DNA from: Pseudomonas rhizoryzae
Lineage (GTDB): Bacteria; Pseudomonadota; Gammaproteobacteria; Pseudomonadales; Pseudomonadaceae
Direction: 5' to 3'
DNA length: 64,000 nucleotides
NCBI RefSeq assembly: GCF_005250615.1
Contig: NZ_SULM01000008.1
Location: 186,001 to 250,000 of the forward strand
This document shows positions 63,330 through 64,000 of the stretch, one piece after another. The position numbers and the translations under genes are program-made. The notes beneath the pieces are model-generated. The model saw nothing but the letters and a program-made list of their open reading frames with translations. It was not told the DNA's origin and searched no databases. The stretch's first letter is position 1. Every line of letters starts with the position of its first letter.

Positions 63330-64000
63330 GTGAGCATAAATCTCCCCCTCCCTTTGCTGAGCGAGATGGCCATCTTCGTGCGGGTCGTGGAGAGCGGCAG
63401 CTTCTCTGCGGCGGCCCGTCAGCTAGGCTTGACCCCCTCGTCCACCAGTCGCAGCGTGGCGCGCCTGGAGAAGGCCCTGGGCACCCGTTTGCTCAATCGC
63501 AGCACTCGCAAGCTGCGCTTGTCGGAAGCGGGGGAAGAGGTATATCGGCGCTGCAGCGACATGGTCGGCGCCGCGCGAGCGGTGCTGGAGGTCAGCGGCC
63601 AGTTCAACCAGGCGCCGGCCGGTATCGTGCGGCTGTCGGTGCCCAAGGCGGTGGGCAGCACCCTGATCCATCCGCACATGCCCGAGTTCCTGCGGCGCTA
63701 CCCGGCGGTGGATGTGCAACTGCTGCTGGAAGACCGCTATGTCGATCTGATCGACGACAACGTCGACCTGGCCATCCGCATCACCGATCGGCCACCGCCC
63801 GGCCTGATCGGTCGGCAGTTGCTCACCATCGAGCACCTGCTTTGCGCCACGCCGCAGTACCTGGCCGAGTACGGCAGCCCCGCGCACCCGCGTGATCTGG
63901 CCCAGCACAGCTGCATCTATCTCGGCGAAGAGCCGGCCGATTCGCGCTGGAAATTCCGCCAGGGCGCCAAGGTGGTCCACGTCAACGTCCGCGGGCGCTA
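63330..64000 (+). CDS. LysR-family regulator, partial (runs off the window)
   Basis: At least 223 aa. GTG 63330 has AAAGGAA 9 bases upstream and gives SINLPLPLLSEMAIFVRVVESGSFSAAARQLGLTPSSTSRSVARLEKALGTRLLNRSTRKLRLSEAGEEVYRRC, a standard LTTR HTH; ATG 63366 is an alternative. The effector domain starts at about 90 (VRLSVPKAVGSTLIHPHMPEFLRRYPAVDVQLLL). It is divergent from the AlaX-oxygenase-LysE cluster and may control it. The 3' end lies beyond 64000. Confidence 0.85.
   Translation, partial: MSINLPLPLLSEMAIFVRVVESGSFSAAARQLGLTPSSTSRSVARLEKALGTRLLNRSTRKLRLSEAGEEVYRRCSDMVGAARAVLEVSGQFNQAPAGIVRLSVPKAVGSTLIHPHMPEFLRRYPAVDVQLLLEDRYVDLIDDNVDLAIRITDRPPPGLIGRQLLTIEHLLCATPQYLAEYGSPAHPRDLAQHSCIYLGEEPADSRWKFRQGAKVVHVNVRGR

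Overview
The window is a GC-rich, densely coded stretch of a Pseudomonas chromosome. Several loci match known pseudomonad arrangements: a mexS/mexT/mexEF-oprN locus, the zur-znuCB/znuA pair, phoPQ, a bioBFHCD operon, dadR-dadA-ridA-dadX-pauR, and a seven-subunit Mnh/Sha antiporter with fused A and B subunits. The phoP gene has no oprH in front of it, and several short repeat families recur between genes. I suspect a P. oryzihabitans/psychrotolerans-type species, but that is inference from gene content and not demonstrated. No rRNA, tRNA, CRISPR array, prophage or complete insertion sequence was seen.

Layout. 0.1-2.1 kb: peptide-binding protein, a MITE-like element and a small DUF333 lipoprotein. 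2.2-7.9 kb: mnhABCDEFG cation/proton antiporter operon (minus strand). 8.3-20.8 kb: mexEF-oprN, then a 4.3-kb islet (hipBA, a GcvA-like LysR regulator, DUF2917 and GST genes), then mexT and divergent mexS. 20.8-23.7 kb: acyltransferase, YciI protein and a lone sulfonate-type binding protein. 23.7-26.8 kb: zinc uptake. 26.8-29.4 kb: a PhoP-box promoter, a structured and terminated leader or sRNA, and phoPQ. 29.4-35.7 kb: thioesterase, class B PBP, two YkgJ-type proteins, xpt, a chemoreceptor and a small protein. 35.8-41.6 kb: orphan curlin-repeat protein and the biotin operon. 42-50 kb: phospholipase D-like protein, polyamine oxidase-like protein, methyltransferase, D-amino-acid/alanine catabolism and PauR. 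50.2-54.8 kb: DinB-like protein and two related glycoside hydrolase genes, one a large fusion. 55-64 kb: Rep helicase, a duplicated-module secreted protein, flavin reductase, HBM-type chemoreceptor, AmrZ-like regulator, LysE exporter with a 2OG oxygenase, an AlaX-like editing protein and a partial LysR gene.

The most unusual points are: (i) four exact GTTCAG repeats at 11-bp spacing driving a roughly 236-nt RNA that ends in a strong intrinsic terminator before phoP and carries a rare-codon leader ORF; (ii) an 861-aa fusion whose N-terminal GH5-like domain has glycine where the catalytic nucleophile glutamate is expected; (iii) separation of mexT from mexEF-oprN by a toxin-antitoxin islet bordered by a MITE with a 4-bp target duplication; (iv) two MITE-like elements with the same core but different terminal inverted repeats; (v) an orphan curlin-repeat protein after bioD; and (vi) an unassigned palindrome in the bioB promoter region.
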